NCBI RefSeq assembly: GCF_000332075.2
Contig: NZ_ALVU02000001.1
Span: forward strand, 434,001-498,000
Reading direction: 5' to 3'
DNA: 64,000 nucleotides
Source: Synechocystis sp. PCC 7509
Lineage (GTDB): Bacteria > Cyanobacteriota > Cyanobacteriia > Cyanobacteriales > Chroococcidiopsidaceae
Below, one piece after another: positions 35,041-46,105 of the stretch. The notes under the pieces are model-generated. The model did no database searches. It saw only the letters and a list, made by a program, of their open reading frames with translations, and was not told the origin of the DNA. How positions within the stretch are numbered: the stretch's first letter is position 1; every line of letters begins with the position of its first letter. The position numbers and the translations under genes were made by a program.

Positions 35041-35265
35041 CTATTTTTTCCGCAAGCGGTAAGTAATTCTGCCTTTAGTTAAGTCGTAGGGTGTCAATTC
35101 AACTTTGACGCGATCGCCTGGTAAAATTTTGATGTAATTACGACGAATTTTCCCGGAGATGTGGGCTAACACATCAAAGCCATTATCAAGCGATACTCTA
35201 AACATCGCATTCGGCAACGAGTCTGTGACCGTGCCTTCCATTTCAATCAAATCTTGTTTAGACAA
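35041..35265 (-). CDS. infA: Translation initiation factor IF-1
   Basis: IF-1 occupies the A site during initiation. The 74-residue protein is one S1/OB-fold domain: [20 protein letters not shown], then [33 protein letters not shown]. The start codon is TTG (35263-35265), with GAGG at about 11 bases; no ATG exists in frame before the conserved residues. It lies between adk and rpmJ, with a 149-base gap upstream that could hold its own promoter. Confidence 0.95.
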   Translation of the reverse strand: MSKQDLIEMEGTVTDSLPNAMFRVSLDNGFDVLAHISGKIRRNYIKILPGDRVKVELTPYDLTKGRITYRLRKK

Positions 35266-35380
35266 GTTATATTTTCCTCAATTCTACTGGCTGTTTAATT
35301 ACCCACAGCTAAGGGCGGTATAGCATAGCAATTAAAACAATTCCACCTTTTATTAATATATCTTATCTAGCATCAAGCTA

Positions 35381-35399
35381 AAGTTTGACTATCAAACTT
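35381..35399 (-). terminator. Short hairpin downstream of adk
   Basis: AAGTTTGA (35381-35388) and TCAAACTT (35392-35399) form a perfect eight-base-pair stem with a three-base loop, 15 bases after the adk stop codon. The T tail on the minus strand is short. It may act as a weak terminator or as a processing site between secY-adk and infA. Confidence 0.35.
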
Positions 35400-35414
35400 G
35401 GGTGTATTTGTCAA

Positions 35415-35969
35415 CTAATCGGCTACTACTTGATGGAGGTCGGTGTTGACAGCTTCTAGGGGTTGATTGCCATTAACGTAAACAAGTTGGTGGCGATCGC
35501 TATAAAAGCCAATTAATGGTTTAGTATCGGCGTGGTAAACCTCCAAACGACGGCGAATCACGTCTTCGGTGTCATCAGGACGACCGCGACCTAACAATCT
35601 CTCGATCAAAATATCGTCGGGTACATCTAAGTTGATGACTTGAGCGCTACTATGACCGAGTTTTTGCAGCAATGCGTCTAAAAACTCTGCTTGGCTGACA
35701 GTGCGGGGAAAACCATCTAAGATCCAACCGGAATTGATATCGTCTTGGTGGAGGCGTTCTTCGACCATAGCTTGAACTAAATCGTCTGGTACAAGTTCGC
35801 CGCCATCCATGTATCCTTGGGCTTTTATCCCCAAAGGCGATCGCGCTTTCAACGCTTGACGCAAAATATCGCCAGTAGAAATGTGAGGAATCTGTAACTT
35901 TTCGGCTAAAGCTACAGCCTGAGTTCCTTTTCCCGCCCCAGGAGGACCTAAAAAAATCAATCTTGCCAC
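35415..35969 (-). CDS. adk: Adenylate kinase
   Basis: Adk interconverts ATP plus AMP and two ADP. The 184-residue protein has the P-loop [10 protein letters not shown] near 8-17, the AMP-site [20 protein letters not shown] and [16 protein letters not shown]. It is a short-type enzyme without the long zinc-binding lid. The start codon is GTG; it shares one base with the secY TAG (TAGTG), so translation is probably coupled. The secY-adk order is common in bacteria. Confidence 0.96.
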   Translation of the reverse strand: MARLIFLGPPGAGKGTQAVALAEKLQIPHISTGDILRQALKARSPLGIKAQGYMDGGELVPDDLVQAMVEERLHQDDINSGWILDGFPRTVSQAEFLDALLQKLGHSSAQVINLDVPDDILIERLLGRGRPDDTEDVIRRRLEVYHADTKPLIGFYSDRHQLVYVNGNQPLEAVNTDLHQVVAD

Positions 35970-37282
35970 TATTGTTTTACCATTCCTTCGTAGCGCTGAG
36001 AGATGACATAAGTGCGAACTTGTCTTGCGGTATCAATCGCCACACCGACAAGAATTAGCAAAGATGTTGCTCCTAGTCCTCTAAAAGTTGGTACGCCTAC
36101 CGCGCTTTCTACCGCCGTCGGAATAATTGCAACAGTTCCTAAAAACAACGCACCAAGTAAAGTTAAGCGATTTAAAACCCCCTCAACATATTCGCTGGTT
36201 GCTTTTCCAGGACGAATCCCTGGAATACTAGCGCCCATTTTCTTCAAGTTTTGCGACAAATCAACGGGGTTAACAATTAACGACGCATAGAAATAACTAA
36301 AGAAAACAATGGAAACTAGATAAACTAGCGCGTAAGCCCAAGGAGCAGAACCGCCGGGGCTAAGATAGTTGGTAGCAATATTGCTTATAGTTGCGTTTCC
36401 AGTTGCGTTAGCTAAAAACGCTGGCAAAATCAGGATACTAGAAGCAAAAATAATCGGCATTACTCCCCCCTGAATTAACTGCAAAGGTAAGTAACTGCGC
36501 CGTTCTTCTTGAACTTTTCGCCCAACTTGACGACGAGCAGAAAGAATCGGAATTTTGCGGCTGGCTTCTTGCACAAAAACAATGCCCACAATGGTTACGA
36601 GAAACACCAATAGGAGGACAACAACCCGACCTACGGCCGCTCTACCACCCGTTTGAGCAAAAGTAACTGTATCGCCTAAAGACTTGGGTAAAGCCGCGAC
36701 AATGTTGACGAAAATCAGCAAAGATGCGCCATTTCCAACCCCGCGCTCAGTAATTAGTTCTGATGCCCACATAATGAACATGGAACCCGCTATAAGTGCG
36801 ATCGCAGTTTGAACTACAAAAGCTGGGCCTGGTACAATCGCAAAAGGTCGCACCCAAATAGCAGCAATAAAAATACTCTGCAAAACTGCCCAACCAAAAG
36901 AAACATAGCGGGTAATTTGCGAGATTTTCCGTCGTCCTGCTTCCCCTTCATTTTTTTGTAAGTTTTCTAAAGCGGGAATTGCTGCCGTTAACAATTGAAT
37001 AATAATCGAGGCGTTAATGTAGGGCAAAATGCCTAAAGCAAAGATGCCCAAGGTAGAAAGTCCACCACCGGAAAAGATGTCTAAAAAGCCAATAATCGCG
37101 TTATTATTTTGTACGGCTTGGGTAAACTGTTCGCGGTTAATACCTGGGATGGGTAAAAACACACCAAGACGCGCCAATATTAAGATCCCAATGGTGACAA
37201 ACAGCCGTCCTCTAAGTCCGGCGGTTTGTGCCATCTGCATAAAAGTTTCTTGAGCAGTTGGGGCTTTATCTCGACTAATCAT
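35969..37282 (-). CDS. secY: Preprotein translocase subunit SecY
   Basis: SecY is the pore of the Sec translocon, which in cyanobacteria works in both plasma and thylakoid membranes. The 437-residue protein has about ten membrane segments, the plug and pore sequence [34 protein letters not shown], the cytoplasmic [13 protein letters not shown] and [18 protein letters not shown]. It lies between rplO and adk in the spc order. The ribosomal setting ties its dose to ribosome production. Confidence 0.97.
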   Translation of the reverse strand: MISRDKAPTAQETFMQMAQTAGLRGRLFVTIGILILARLGVFLPIPGINREQFTQAVQNNNAIIGFLDIFSGGGLSTLGIFALGILPYINASIIIQLLTAAIPALENLQKNEGEAGRRKISQITRYVSFGWAVLQSIFIAAIWVRPFAIVPGPAFVVQTAIALIAGSMFIMWASELITERGVGNGASLLIFVNIVAALPKSLGDTVTFAQTGGRAAVGRVVVLLLVFLVTIVGIVFVQEASRKIPILSARRQVGRKVQEERRSYLPLQLIQGGVMPIIFASSILILPAFLANATGNATISNIATNYLSPGGSAPWAYALVYLVSIVFFSYFYASLIVNPVDLSQNLKKMGASIPGIRPGKATSEYVEGVLNRLTLLGALFLGTVAIIPTAVESAVGVPTFRGLGATSLLILVGVAIDTARQVRTYVISQRYEGMVKQ

Positions 37283-37346
37283 AAAGTACCTTTTTAATTA
37301 TTTTGGCACTGCGTTGTTTACGGCTAAAACGTGCTAAAAATTTAGC

Positions 37347-37790
37347 CTATACTATTTGACAACTGCCCCCAGCCGCTTCAATTTTGCTTTTAGCCGATGC
37401 TGTAAAAGCAGCAGCTTGAACTGTAAGCGGTACAGTTAGTTCGCCATCTCCCAAGATTTTTAACGAGCCTTTAAATGCCGTTAAAATTCCGGCAGCTTTT
37501 AAAGAAGCAACATTTACTTCGGTATTGGCAGCTAAATCGGCGAGTTTGGAGACATTAATAATAGTGTAAACTTTCCGGTTGACGAGGGGAAAGCCCTTCA
37601 ACTTAGGAACGCGACGGTACAAAGGCTGCTGTCCACCTTCAAAGCCGGGTCTGGTACTGCTACCAGAACGAGCTTTTTGTCCGCGCATCCCCTTACCCGC
37701 ACTAGCTCCCTGTCCGGCGGCAATTCCTCGCCCTAAGCGGCTAGAGCGTTTTCTTGAGCCTTTTTGGGGCTTGGCATCATTTAATCGCAT
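37347..37790 (-). CDS. rplO: 50S ribosomal protein L15
   Basis: L15 is a late assembly protein of the large subunit. The 147-residue product starts [20 protein letters not shown] and has [24 protein letters not shown], given here only by its key part [12 protein letters not shown], and the [18 protein letters not shown] stretch. It follows rpsE by five bases. No rpmD (L30) lies between them, as is usual in cyanobacteria. Confidence 0.97.
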   Translation of the reverse strand: MRLNDAKPQKGSRKRSSRLGRGIAAGQGASAGKGMRGQKARSGSSTRPGFEGGQQPLYRRVPKLKGFPLVNRKVYTIINVSKLADLAANTEVNVASLKAAGILTAFKGSLKILGDGELTVPLTVQAAAFTASAKSKIEAAGGSCQIV

Positions 37791-37795
37791 AGTGG

Positions 37796-38326
37796 TTAAG
37801 TAGTGTAAAGATTTTCAATGGGTACGCCGCGCTCTTGAGCTACTTCAGACATAGTGCGGAGAGTGGAAAGCGCATTAACTGCCGCCCGTGCATTATTAAG
37901 CGGATTATTTGAGCCGAGTTGTTTTGCTAAAATATTGCGAACTCCAGCGAGTTCTAATACCGTGCGTACTGCACCCCCCGCAATTACTCCAGTTCCGGGA
38001 GCCGCCGGACGCATCATAACTTTAGCACCGCCCCCTACACCGTTTGTAGGATGGGGAATTGAGTTACTTTTAGTAATTGGCACGTCGATTAAGTGCTTTT
38101 TGCCATCAGCTACGCCTTTTTTAACAGCGCCGATGACATCTCCAGCTTTACCCACCCCGATACCAACTTGACCGCGTTCGTTGCCGATCGCTACAATGGC
38201 ACGGAAACTGAGTTTTTTACCACCTTTAACTACTTTGCTGACGCGGCGAATTTGAATCACGCGCTCTTGAAAAGTAACTTCTTTCTCTTTCGTGCGCTTA
38301 TTAGTTTTGCGCCGTTCGGTTGCCAT
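37796..38326 (-). CDS. rpsE: 30S ribosomal protein S5
   Basis: S5 works in mRNA unwinding and decoding accuracy. The 176-residue protein has [20 protein letters not shown], the glycine-rich [17 protein letters not shown] and [17 protein letters not shown]. The first 18 residues are a basic, Lys/Arg-rich extension ([12 protein letters not shown]), common in cyanobacteria. It lies between rplR and rplO. Confidence 0.97.
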   Translation of the reverse strand: MATERRKTNKRTKEKEVTFQERVIQIRRVSKVVKGGKKLSFRAIVAIGNERGQVGIGVGKAGDVIGAVKKGVADGKKHLIDVPITKSNSIPHPTNGVGGGAKVMMRPAAPGTGVIAGGAVRTVLELAGVRNILAKQLGSNNPLNNARAAVNALSTLRTMSEVAQERGVPIENLYTT

Positions 38327-38353
38327 AATTTATATTCCTCAGTAGATATTGCT

Positions 38354-38713
38354 TTAAAAATCTAACCCAGCTTCCCGTGCGGCTTCAGCAAGGGCTTTAA
38401 TCCGACCGTGATAGAGGTTTCCGCCCCGGTCAAATACAACTTTGGATATGCCTTTTTCTAAGGCTCGTGTAGCGATGAGTTTACCGACTTCGGTAGAGGC
38501 AGCACAAGTAGCGCCTAATTCCATTACTTTTATTGCAGCTTCTACCGTAGAAGCCGCCGCCATAGTTAGATGCTGAGTATCATCTATGACTTGAGCATAA
38601 ATATGTTGATTGGAGCGAAAAACTGCCAAACGCGGGCGAGCTTGGCTGCCGAAAACTTTGCCACGAACGCGGCGGTGTCGGCGGATTTTTGATTGATGGC
38701 GAGTGAGTTTCAT
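38354..38713 (-). CDS. rplR: 50S ribosomal protein L18
   Basis: L18 binds 5S rRNA and helps attach it to the large subunit. The 119-residue protein has [34 protein letters not shown] and the C-terminal [20 protein letters not shown]. It starts two bases after the rplF stop codon. Confidence 0.97.
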   Translation of the reverse strand: MKLTRHQSKIRRHRRVRGKVFGSQARPRLAVFRSNQHIYAQVIDDTQHLTMAAASTVEAAIKVMELGATCAASTEVGKLIATRALEKGISKVVFDRGGNLYHGRIKALAEAAREAGLDF

Positions 38714-38715
38714 GT

Positions 38716-39255
38716 TTACTTCTTACCTGTCTTACCAGCTTTACGTCTAACCGCTTCTCCGGCGTAGCGAATACCTTTACCTTTGTAAGGTTCGGGAGGA
38801 CGAACGGCGCGAATTTTGGCGGCGGTATTGCCTACTTCTTCTTTGTTAAATCCACTAACGATAACGTTGGTGTTTGTTTCGACAGCAATGGTTACGCCGT
38901 CGGGAGGTTCAATAATTACGGGATGGCTGTAGCCTACGTTTAAAGTTAGGGTACGTCCTTGAACTTGAGCGCGATAGCCTACCCCTTGAATTTCCAAACG
39001 GCGCTGAAATCCTTGAGATACTCCTTCAACCATGTTGGCAACTAAGGTACGGGATAAGCCGTGCATTTGCCGAGCGGGGCGGGATTCATCGCGCCGCTTC
39101 ACCAGCAGGGTATCGCCTTCTTGTTCTATTGTTACTGTATTAGAAAGAACCCGCGATAGTTCGCCTTTTGGCCCTTTAACAGCAACGTGCGACCCATCAA
39201 TCGTGACAGTAACTTTATTCGGTACAGTAATGGGAAGCTTACCAATTCTAGACAT
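38716..39255 (-). CDS. rplF: 50S ribosomal protein L6
   Basis: L6 lies at the base of the L7/L12 stalk near the factor-binding site. The 179-residue protein begins [20 protein letters not shown], has [20 protein letters not shown] and the signature [19 protein letters not shown] near the end. It lies between rpsH and rplR. Confidence 0.97.
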   Translation of the reverse strand: MSRIGKLPITVPNKVTVTIDGSHVAVKGPKGELSRVLSNTVTIEQEGDTLLVKRRDESRPARQMHGLSRTLVANMVEGVSQGFQRRLEIQGVGYRAQVQGRTLTLNVGYSHPVIIEPPDGVTIAVETNTNVIVSGFNKEEVGNTAAKIRAVRPPEPYKGKGIRYAGEAVRRKAGKTGKK

Positions 39256-39301
39256 AACTACTTACTCCTATTGATTAGCGGTAATAGTGCCGCTAATGTT
39301 T

Positions 39302-39703
39302 CTACCAGACGTAGCACAGAATTTCGCCCCCTAGTCCTTGACGGCGGGCTTCGCGGTCGGTCATGATGCCGCTAGAAGTGGAGATAATTGCAATGCCAAT
39401 TCCACCTAATACACGCGGTAGCTCTTTGTGGTTGGCGTAAACGCGCAAACCAGGTTTGCTAATCCGCTTTAAGGCATTAATTAAGGGTTGACGGTTTTTA
39501 CCTTTGTATTTTAAGGCGATCGTCAAGTTGCATTTGATTCCTTCTCCTTCTTCGCCAACTTCGGCAATAAAGCCTTCGCTTTGCAGCACTTTAGCAATAT
39601 TACGAGTTACTTTTGTTGCTGGTACGTGCGTCACCTGATGCCGTGCCATATTGGCGTTGCGGATGCGCGTCAGCATATCTGCAATTGTGTCGTTAGCCGC
39701 CAT
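39302..39703 (-). CDS. rpsH: 30S ribosomal protein S8
   Basis: S8 binds the central domain of 16S rRNA; in E. coli it also represses the spc operon. The 133-residue protein has [39 protein letters not shown] and the signature [20 protein letters not shown]. Whether it represses this operon cannot be seen. It lies 18 bases after rplE; no rpsN (S14) lies between them, unlike in E. coli. Confidence 0.97.
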   Translation of the reverse strand: MAANDTIADMLTRIRNANMARHQVTHVPATKVTRNIAKVLQSEGFIAEVGEEGEGIKCNLTIALKYKGKNRQPLINALKRISKPGLRVYANHKELPRVLGGIGIAIISTSSGIMTDREARRQGLGGEILCYVW

Positions 39704-39721
39704 CGTTTCCTCTTTACAATT

Positions 39722-40270
39722 TTATTGATCGTTTCGAAAAGGCATTCCAATTTCTTTAAGCAAAGCCCGACCTTCTTCGTCTGTTTTGGCTGTGGTGATA
39801 ATGGAAATATCTAAGCCACGAACTTGATCGATGCTGTCATATTCCACTTCAGGAAATATTATTTGTTCTCTTACGCCCAAGGTATAGTTACCGCGTCCGT
39901 CAAAGCTTTTGGGGCTAATGCCGCGAAAGTCGCGGATTCGGGGTAAAGATAAACCGATTAGACGGTCTAAAAAGTCATACATCCGATCGCCACGCAATGT
40001 CACCATCAAGCCGACGGGCATTCCTTGACGAATTTTAAAACCCGCGATCGCTTTTTTAGCGCGAGTAACTACAGGTTTTTGTCCAGTAATTACAGCGACT
40101 TCCTTTAAAGAAGCTTCTAAAGATTTAGCGTTTTGCGCTGCTTCTCCCAATCCCCGGTTAATCGTGACTTTAATCACCTTGGGAACTTCTTGAACGTTCT
40201 CGTAGTGGAATTGTTCAACTAATTTAGGAACAATTGTTTGCTGATATAAGCTTTTAAGTCGAGTTGCCAT
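39722..40270 (-). CDS. rplE: 50S ribosomal protein L5
   Basis: L5 binds 5S rRNA and touches P-site tRNA. The 182-residue protein has [40 protein letters not shown] and [20 protein letters not shown]. It lies between rplX and rpsH. Confidence 0.97.
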   Translation of the reverse strand: MATRLKSLYQQTIVPKLVEQFHYENVQEVPKVIKVTINRGLGEAAQNAKSLEASLKEVAVITGQKPVVTRAKKAIAGFKIRQGMPVGLMVTLRGDRMYDFLDRLIGLSLPRIRDFRGISPKSFDGRGNYTLGVREQIIFPEVEYDSIDQVRGLDISIITTAKTDEEGRALLKEIGMPFRNDQ

Positions 40271-40333
40271 AGTTTTGAGCTTTTCCCTGGTCTTTGTCAG
40301 GGCTAATAAGTTGAATAAAATAGCTTGGAAATG

Positions 40334-40693
40334 CTATTTATCCAGGATTTCCCCAGTTTTTTTCAGCATCCGTAGTTTGCGCCCTTGTTCGTTAAAGGTG
40401 TAACAAACCCGACTAGCTACATTTTGCTTGGTCGAATACAACATCACATTTGAGCTATGAATGGGAAATTCGGAAGTAACAATTCTCCCCGATTCTCCTT
40501 CTTGCTGAGGTTTGACGTGTTTTGTTTTAATATTCACGCCCTTAACTGTGACTTTGCTAGTTTTGGAAAAAACTTCGACAATTTCGCCAACTTTGCCGCG
40601 ATCTTTACCAGCGATAACTTGCACAGTATCGCCAGTTTTGACATGCATTTTGTGCCGTTGGGGCAGCTTGTTTGATTGCTTGGTTGTTGCCAT
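40334..40693 (-). CDS. rplX: 50S ribosomal protein L24
   Basis: L24 starts large-subunit assembly and lies at the tunnel exit. The 119-residue protein has the KOW motif [20 protein letters not shown] followed by [18 protein letters not shown]. Its ATG shares one base with the rplN stop codon (TAATG). The C terminus [15 protein letters not shown] is typical. Confidence 0.97.
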   Translation of the reverse strand: MATTKQSNKLPQRHKMHVKTGDTVQVIAGKDRGKVGEIVEVFSKTSKVTVKGVNIKTKHVKPQQEGESGRIVTSEFPIHSSNVMLYSTKQNVASRVCYTFNEQGRKLRMLKKTGEILDK

Positions 40694-41067
40694 TACAGTA
40701 CCTCTGGAGCCAGAGAAACAATTTTAGTAAAGTTTTTATCTCTTAGTTCCCGCGCCACTGGACCAAAGACGCGAGTGCCTCTAGGATTGCCATCAGCATT
40801 GATAATTACGGCGGCGTTATCGTCAAAACGAATGCACATACCGCTATCACGGTTCATGCCTTTACGAGTACGCACGATTACAGCGCGGACAACATCGGAC
40901 TTTTTGACCGCCATGTTGGGACTAGCGTCTTTAACCACAGCGATAATTACATCGCCAACGTTGCCGTAGCGACGATTGCCACCACCGCCACCTAAGACGC
41001 GGATACACATCAATTTTCTCGCGCCGCTATTATCGGCGACGGTAAGATAAGTTTGGGGTTGAATCAC
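40693..41067 (-). CDS. rplN: 50S ribosomal protein L14
   Basis: L14 forms part of the intersubunit bridge. The product of 124 residues begins [20 protein letters not shown] and has the signature [20 protein letters not shown] and [15 protein letters not shown]. The start is GTG, which overlaps the rpsQ stop codon by four bases (GTGA), so translation is coupled on both sides. Confidence 0.97.
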   Translation of the reverse strand: MIQPQTYLTVADNSGARKLMCIRVLGGGGGNRRYGNVGDVIIAVVKDASPNMAVKKSDVVRAVIVRTRKGMNRDSGMCIRFDDNAAVIINADGNPRGTRVFGPVARELRDKNFTKIVSLAPEVL

Positions 41068-41342
41068 GGTTGCGCCTCCTCTGTAGCTTCAGTAGTAGCT
41101 ACCGTCCGGTTGAGGATATCAATTACTACCCAGCGCTTAGTTTTGCTCAAAGGTCTGGTTTCTTGAATGCGGACGCGATCGCCCACTACACATTTATTTT
41201 CTTCGTCGTGAACTTTGTAGCGCTGAGTGCGGACTACAATTTTGCCGTACTTAGGATGAGGAGAGCGGTTTTCGATGGCTACTACCACCGTTTTTTGCAT
41301 TTTATCGCTCACCACTAAGCCAACTCTTTCTTTGACTGCCAT
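41064..41342 (-). CDS. rpsQ: 30S ribosomal protein S17
   Basis: S17 binds 16S rRNA early in small-subunit assembly. The 92-residue protein has [20 protein letters not shown], the [19 protein letters not shown] segment and [20 protein letters not shown]. It overlaps rplN by four bases and lies six bases after rpmC. Confidence 0.97.
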   Translation of the reverse strand: MAVKERVGLVVSDKMQKTVVVAIENRSPHPKYGKIVVRTQRYKVHDEENKCVVGDRVRIQETRPLSKTKRWVVIDILNRTVATTEATEEAQP

Positions 41343-41348
41343 AATTAC

Positions 41349-41567
41349 TTACTCTGGTACTGCGATGGCTGCGAGTTTGCGTTCGTGTTCTACACTTAGT
41401 AACTGCGCTAACCGATGTTTGGCGTGGCGGAACATATGAGGCTTTTCTAGCTGTCTGGTAGCTTTTTGCAACCGCAACTGAAATAACTGCTTTTTGACGG
41501 CGTTAATTTGCTCGTTTAGTTCTTCGTCGTTTAAGCTTCGAGCTTCAGAAATTTTTGGAAGTGCCAT
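41349..41567 (-). CDS. rpmC: 50S ribosomal protein L29
   Basis: L29 is a small helical protein at the tunnel exit that helps bind trigger factor and the signal recognition particle. The 72-residue protein has SLNDEELNEQINAVKKQLFQ and RLQKATRQLEKPHMFRHAKH. It begins three bases after the rplP stop codon. Confidence 0.96.
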   Translation of the reverse strand: MALPKISEARSLNDEELNEQINAVKKQLFQLRLQKATRQLEKPHMFRHAKHRLAQLLSVEHERKLAAIAVPE

Positions 41568-41570
41568 TAT

Positions 41571-41993
41571 TTATACTTCCTCCAATTGTTCGCGCATAAT
41601 AAACTTGGTATGAATGGGCAGCTTATGAGACGCAAGGCGCATAGCTTCACGGGCTGTAGCTTCGGGAACACCAGTAATTTCAAATAAAATTCGTCCTGGC
41701 TTAACTACAGCTACCCAAAATTCGGGCGAACCTTTACCAGAACCCATCCGAGTTTCGGCAGGGCGCATAGTTACAGGCTTATCGGGGAAAATCCGAATCC
41801 AGATTTTGCCACCGCGACGCAAGTAACGGTTCATAGCTCGACGACTAGCTTCGATTTGCCTTGATGTAATCCAAGAGGGTTCTTGAGCTTGCAAGCCATA
41901 ATCGCCAAAGTTTAGGGTGCTACCTTTAGTAGCTAGTCCTCTCATTCGTCCGCGCTGTTGTTTGCGGAATTTTGTTCTTCTTGGACTTAACAT
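41571..41993 (-). CDS. rplP: 50S ribosomal protein L16
   Basis: L16 sits near the A site and the peptidyl transferase centre. The 140-residue protein begins [20 protein letters not shown] and contains the signatures [17 protein letters not shown] and [20 protein letters not shown]. It follows rpsC by 45 bases. Confidence 0.97.
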   Translation of the reverse strand: MLSPRRTKFRKQQRGRMRGLATKGSTLNFGDYGLQAQEPSWITSRQIEASRRAMNRYLRRGGKIWIRIFPDKPVTMRPAETRMGSGKGSPEFWVAVVKPGRILFEITGVPEATAREAMRLASHKLPIHTKFIMREQLEEV

Positions 41994-42038
41994 GACATTA
42001 ATCAGGAAGTGGGTAGGGCGGAAACAAATAGCTAACTA

Positions 42039-42788
42039 TTAATTTCCTTCGTTGGAGCGGTCTTCAAACTGTTGGCGACGGCGACCTTGGCGACGGCGCG
42101 GTTGATTATTGTCGTCAGGAGTAGGTTGCTGTTCTTGTCCGGGGATAATTTCACCCTTAAAGACCCACACTTTTACACCCAAGATCCCGTAAATAGTTTT
42201 AGCGGTGCAGTAGGCGTAATCAATATCAGCACGTAAAGTATGCAGGGGTACTCTGCCTTCACGAGTCCATTCTGTCCGGGCAATTTCTGCACCGTTGAGA
42301 CGACCGCCGACTTGAATTCTGATCCCTTGAATCCCGGCTCTTTGAGCGCGTTGGATCGATTGGCGAACTACACGACGGAAGGAAACCCGGCGCTCTAGTT
42401 GTCCGGCGATGTACTCGGCGATTAAATAAGCATTAGCGTCAACTTGAGGCACTTCTACCACGTTGATGCGAATTTGCCGATTGCCGCCTAATAGTTCGTT
42501 AAGTCCGTTACGTAGGGCTTCGATGCCCGTACCGCCACGACCTACGACTACACCGGGACGAGCCGTACTAACTTCTAGCTCGATTTGGTCGGCTTTACGA
42601 GAAATTTTTACTTCAGCAATTCCGGCGTTATTCGCTGCCAGACGACCGAGTTTTTTTTCTATATACTGCCGCAACTTATAGTCTTCTTGAAGCAAACTCG
42701 GATAGCGCTGAGGATCGGCAAACCATTGCGAGCGATGCTCCTGCGTGATACCCAAGCGGAAACCGACTGGATTTATCTTTTGTCCCAC
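42039..42788 (-). CDS. rpsC: 30S ribosomal protein S3
   Basis: S3 forms part of the mRNA entry channel. The 249-residue protein has [20 protein letters not shown], the KH domain with [20 protein letters not shown] and the C-terminal [20 protein letters not shown]. After about residue 215 comes a tail rich in Gln, Arg, Asn and Pro ([10 protein letters not shown]) that is longer than the E. coli end and is of low complexity. Confidence 0.97.
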   Translation of the reverse strand: MGQKINPVGFRLGITQEHRSQWFADPQRYPSLLQEDYKLRQYIEKKLGRLAANNAGIAEVKISRKADQIELEVSTARPGVVVGRGGTGIEALRNGLNELLGGNRQIRINVVEVPQVDANAYLIAEYIAGQLERRVSFRRVVRQSIQRAQRAGIQGIRIQVGGRLNGAEIARTEWTREGRVPLHTLRADIDYAYCTAKTIYGILGVKVWVFKGEIIPGQEQQPTPDDNNQPRRRQGRRRQQFEDRSNEGN

Positions 42789-42814
42789 AATTTAACGAGT
42801 CCTTGTGTGATTAT

Positions 42815-43174
42815 TTACTTGGTTGGTGCGCCGATCGCAACGGCTACAGTAATGTGGCACGTTGGTTTGCGAATTTGGTAAGCCCGACCTTGCGCTCTTG
42901 GTTGAAAGCGTTTGAGTACAGGCCCTTGGTCAGCAAAGGCTTGAGAGATTTTTAGTTCGGCGGGATCGAGTCCTTCGTTATGCTCGGCGTTGGCGACGGC
43001 GCTCCGCAAGACTTTGAGGACGGGATCGCAGGCACGATAAGGCATAAATTCCAGAATTATTAATGCTTCCCTGTACGATCGCCCGCGAATTTGGTCGAGA
43101 ACTCGGCGCACCTTAAAAGGGGACATCCGAATGTAACGAGCGATCGCTTTGATTTCTTTTTGATCTGTAGCCAT
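42815..43174 (-). CDS. rplV: 50S ribosomal protein L22
   Basis: L22 reaches with a long hairpin into the peptide exit tunnel. The 119-residue protein has [39 protein letters not shown] and the hairpin end [20 protein letters not shown]. It lies between rpsS and rpsC in the S10 order. Confidence 0.97.
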   Translation of the reverse strand: MATDQKEIKAIARYIRMSPFKVRRVLDQIRGRSYREALIILEFMPYRACDPVLKVLRSAVANAEHNEGLDPAELKISQAFADQGPVLKRFQPRAQGRAYQIRKPTCHITVAVAIGAPTK

Positions 43175-43208
43175 AATTTTCTCCTGTAGCTTTTAGGGGC
43201 TAAAAGCT

Positions 43209-43487
43209 TTATCTCCCGGCTTTTTTGTCACTTTTGGAGTGACCGCGAAACGTCCGAGTTGGGGCAAATTCGCCTAATTTGTGTCCAACCATTTGTTCGC
43301 TTAAGAAAACTGGTATGTGCTGTCTACCGTTGTGGACTGCGATCGTATGACCGACCATTTGCGGCAAAATTGTCGAAGCCCGCGACCAAGTTTTGATTAC
43401 TTGTTTTTCACCTTTGGCATTTAGCTTTTCAACTTTGGTAAGTAAGCTATCGGCTACAAAAGGCCCTTTTTTTAGCGATCGACCCAT
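43209..43487 (-). CDS. rpsS: 30S ribosomal protein S19
   Basis: S19 is in the head of the small subunit and binds S13. The 92-residue protein begins [20 protein letters not shown], has [20 protein letters not shown] and the tail [20 protein letters not shown]. It lies between rplB and rplV. Confidence 0.97.
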   Translation of the reverse strand: MGRSLKKGPFVADSLLTKVEKLNAKGEKQVIKTWSRASTILPQMVGHTIAVHNGRQHIPVFLSEQMVGHKLGEFAPTRTFRGHSKSDKKAGR

Positions 43488-43539
43488 AATTTAATACTTT
43501 TGAAAGTAAGCGATTAGTTTTGAGACAAAAAGAACTGAT

Positions 43540-44403
43540 TTAAGACTCTCTACCGCCTCTACCGCGTTTCGAGGATTTGCGCCGACGACGGATAATTAGA
43601 GCGCTACTAGCTTTCTTCTTCTTCCGAGTCTTGTAACCCAAGGTTGGTTTACCCCAAGGAGTAACAGGGCCTGGTCTACCAATAGGCGCTCTACCTTCAC
43701 CACCTCCGTGGGGATGGTCTACGGGGTTCATGACGCTACCTCTAACTTTGGGGCGGCGACCTTTCCAACGATTGCGTCCAGCTTTACCCGCACTCAGGTT
43801 TCTCATTTCTGAGTTACCTACTTGACCTAAAGTTGCGTAGCATTCGCGGCGGACTAACCGAACTTCCCCAGAGGGCAACTTGAGAGTAACGTAATCACCC
43901 TCTTTTGCTACTACTTGAGCGCTTGCACCCGCAGAACGAACCATTTGCCCACCTTTTCCGGCGGTTAGTTCGACGTTGTGGACGCTTGTACCCAAAGGAA
44001 TTTTAGATAAAGGTAAGGCGTTTCCGTCTTCGTAAGGTGAATCGGGACCGGAGATAATCATTGTCCCGACGGCTAAACCTGCGGGGTGAAGAATATATCT
44101 TTTTTCCCCATCTCGGTAAAATAGCAAAGCAATTCGAGCGTTGCGATTGGGATCGTACTCGATAGCTGCTACTTTTGCGGGAATGTTGTGTTTATCGCGT
44201 TTAAAATCGATCTCACGATAAAGTTGCTTGTGTCCGCCACCGCGACGACGGCTAGTAATTACACCGCGATTGTTTCGCCCTTTGGGACGATGAACGGTAT
44301 AAGTTAAGCTTTTTTCCGGTTCGCTTTTGGTAATTTCCCCAAAGTCGGAAACAGTGCATTGGCGAGTGCTGGAAGTGTATGGTTTATAAGAACGAGTACC
44401 CAT
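43540..44403 (-). CDS. rplB: 50S ribosomal protein L2
   Basis: L2 is needed for subunit joining and peptidyl transfer. The 287-residue protein begins [20 protein letters not shown], has [20 protein letters not shown] and near the end the signature [20 protein letters not shown] with the important His. The basic tail [12 protein letters not shown] closes the protein. Confidence 0.97.
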   Translation of the reverse strand: MGTRSYKPYTSSTRQCTVSDFGEITKSEPEKSLTYTVHRPKGRNNRGVITSRRRGGGHKQLYREIDFKRDKHNIPAKVAAIEYDPNRNARIALLFYRDGEKRYILHPAGLAVGTMIISGPDSPYEDGNALPLSKIPLGTSVHNVELTAGKGGQMVRSAGASAQVVAKEGDYVTLKLPSGEVRLVRRECYATLGQVGNSEMRNLSAGKAGRNRWKGRRPKVRGSVMNPVDHPHGGGEGRAPIGRPGPVTPWGKPTLGYKTRKKKKASSALIIRRRRKSSKRGRGGRES

Positions 44404-44462
44404 AATTAGTAGTTTTGAGTTTTAAGGTTTGAGTTATTAAGACACTTTGAACTGATAACTAA

Positions 44463-44777
44463 CTACACTTCCGGGAATAGCGCTTGTCTAATTTTTTCTT
44501 CGTCGCCAGGAGCTAAAGTAACGATCGCTTTTTTATATTGCGGTTTGTACCCGGTATGCTTGCCTACTCGCTTTTGTTTGCGGGGGGGCATATAGGTATT
44601 TACTTTAGTAATTTTGACTTGAAACAAGCTTTCGATCGCGGCTTTAATTGCTGGCTTGGTAGCGTTAGGAGTGACGGCAAAAGTGTATTTGTTTTGCTCC
44701 ATCAGCAGGGTAGCTTTTTCAGTCACAATTGGGCGACGCACGATATCCGGTAGATTCCGCTCATCAAACTGAGTCAC
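44463..44777 (-). CDS. rplW: 50S ribosomal protein L23
   Basis: L23 lies at the tunnel exit and is the docking site of trigger factor and the signal recognition particle. The 104-residue protein has [20 protein letters not shown] and [20 protein letters not shown]. The start is GTG (44775-44777), placed inside the rplD end with a 14-base overlap; a strong AGGAGGT site sits five bases upstream within rplD. Confidence 0.96.
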   Translation of the reverse strand: MTQFDERNLPDIVRRPIVTEKATLLMEQNKYTFAVTPNATKPAIKAAIESLFQVKITKVNTYMPPRKQKRVGKHTGYKPQYKKAIVTLAPGDEEKIRQALFPEV

Positions 44778-45402
44778 TGTAAACCTCCTGGATTTTTGCT
44801 AAAGCGGCGGCGGTAGTGATAATTTTGTCGGCGTTTAGCACGTCGTAAATATTCAACTGGTGAGCCGGATACATTTTTAAGCCAGCAACGTTACGGGCTG
44901 ATAGATAAATGTTTTGGTTTGGTTCGGTAACAATTAACAAAATTTTGGCGCTGCTATCAACTCCCCAACGAGCGATCGCACTGAGCAATTCTTTTGTCTT
45001 TGGTTTAGAAAACTGATCGCCAAATTCTTCCACCACTACCATGTCGTTAGTGCGGCTAAAAAATGCGGTTCTTAATGCTAAACGGCGCTCTTTGCGGTTT
45101 AGTTTTGTCTCAAAGTCTCTTGGTTTTGGTCCAAAAATAACACCGCCACCTCTCCACAATGGAGAACGAATCGATCCGGCTCTAGCGCGACCTGTTCCTT
45201 TTTGTCGCCAAGGTTTGCGACCACCACCGCGAACTTCAGCGCGGGTTTTTGTACAAGCGTTTCCTTGCCTAGCGTTGGCTAGTTGGCGGATTAAGGCACG
45301 ATGAACAACGTGAGAAGCGGTTTTCTCTTTAGCAACTTTTAATTCTAAAGTTGTTTGCCCGACTTCCTCTCCTTGCCAATTTTTTACTACACAATCAACC
45401 AT
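44764..45402 (-). CDS. rplD: 50S ribosomal protein L4
   Basis: L4 lines the peptide exit tunnel; in E. coli it also represses the S10 operon. The 212-residue protein has [20 protein letters not shown], the extended loop [20 protein letters not shown] and [20 protein letters not shown]. No autoregulation signal was identified here. It overlaps rplW by 14 bases. Confidence 0.97.
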   Translation of the reverse strand: MVDCVVKNWQGEEVGQTTLELKVAKEKTASHVVHRALIRQLANARQGNACTKTRAEVRGGGRKPWRQKGTGRARAGSIRSPLWRGGGVIFGPKPRDFETKLNRKERRLALRTAFFSRTNDMVVVEEFGDQFSKPKTKELLSAIARWGVDSSAKILLIVTEPNQNIYLSARNVAGLKMYPAHQLNIYDVLNADKIITTAAALAKIQEVYSDSV

Positions 45403-45463
45403 ATTGGCTTACCTCGTAACAGCTAAAGCTTGCGCGTTTAACTATCGATTTGACTTTTACTTT

Positions 45464-46105
45464 TTAAGTGGAGCGTTTTAACCTTTTAGCTGGCGAAATA
45501 CTTAGTAGTGCGCCAGGTTTGCCAGGAATTGCCCCTTTGATTAATAACAAGTTGCGTTCTGGATCTACTCTAACGATGGTGAGCTTGCCAATAGTGACGC
45601 GCTTACCGCCCAATCGTCCCGCCATTTTTTTACCAGGATAGACGCGACCTGGGGTAGTACCCGCACCGATAGATCCGGGCGCTCGGTGGTTTTTAGAACC
45701 GTGAGACATTGGACCTCTGCCAAAATTATGCCGTTTTTGATAACCAGCAAAACCCCGACCGATACTTGTCCCTGTAACATCAACAATTTGCCCGGCGGCA
45801 AATATTTCTGCTGTAAGTTGCTGACCAGGAGTATATTCGCTGGAATTATCAGCAAGATACTCGCGCAAATGACGCAATGGCGGCGCTGAAGACTTGCTCA
45901 GATGCCCCAATTCTGGTTTGTTTAACGATTTTGGCTTTACTTCTTTAAATCCAACTTGGATGGCGCTGTAGCCATCGGTTTGAGTTGTCTTAACTTGGGT
46001 AACAGTGCAGGGCCCAGCTTGAACGATAGTTACAGGGATAGCCCGTCCTATTTCGTCAAAGATTTGGGTCATGCCCAGCTTGGTGCCGAGGATTCCTACA
46101 GACAC
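45464..46105 (-). CDS. rplC: 50S ribosomal protein L3
   Basis: L3 is an early assembly protein near the peptidyl transferase centre. The 213-residue protein begins [20 protein letters not shown] and contains the signature [20 protein letters not shown]. It is the first gene of the long minus-strand ribosomal run; rpsJ is not here. The start is GTG (46103-46105), with AAGGAGAA eleven bases upstream. A 556-base gap upstream separates it from the divergent ndhN. Confidence 0.97.
   Translation of the reverse strand: MSVGILGTKLGMTQIFDEIGRAIPVTIVQAGPCTVTQVKTTQTDGYSAIQVGFKEVKPKSLNKPELGHLSKSSAPPLRHLREYLADNSSEYTPGQQLTAEIFAAGQIVDVTGTSIGRGFAGYQKRHNFGRGPMSHGSKNHRAPGSIGAGTTPGRVYPGKKMAGRLGGKRVTIGKLTIVRVDPERNLLLIKGAIPGKPGALLSISPAKRLKRST

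Noticed and set aside
35266-35414. Promoter for infA in the adk-infA gap
   Set aside because: Several weak -10-like hexamers occur but none with a well-spaced -35; I report only the hairpin.
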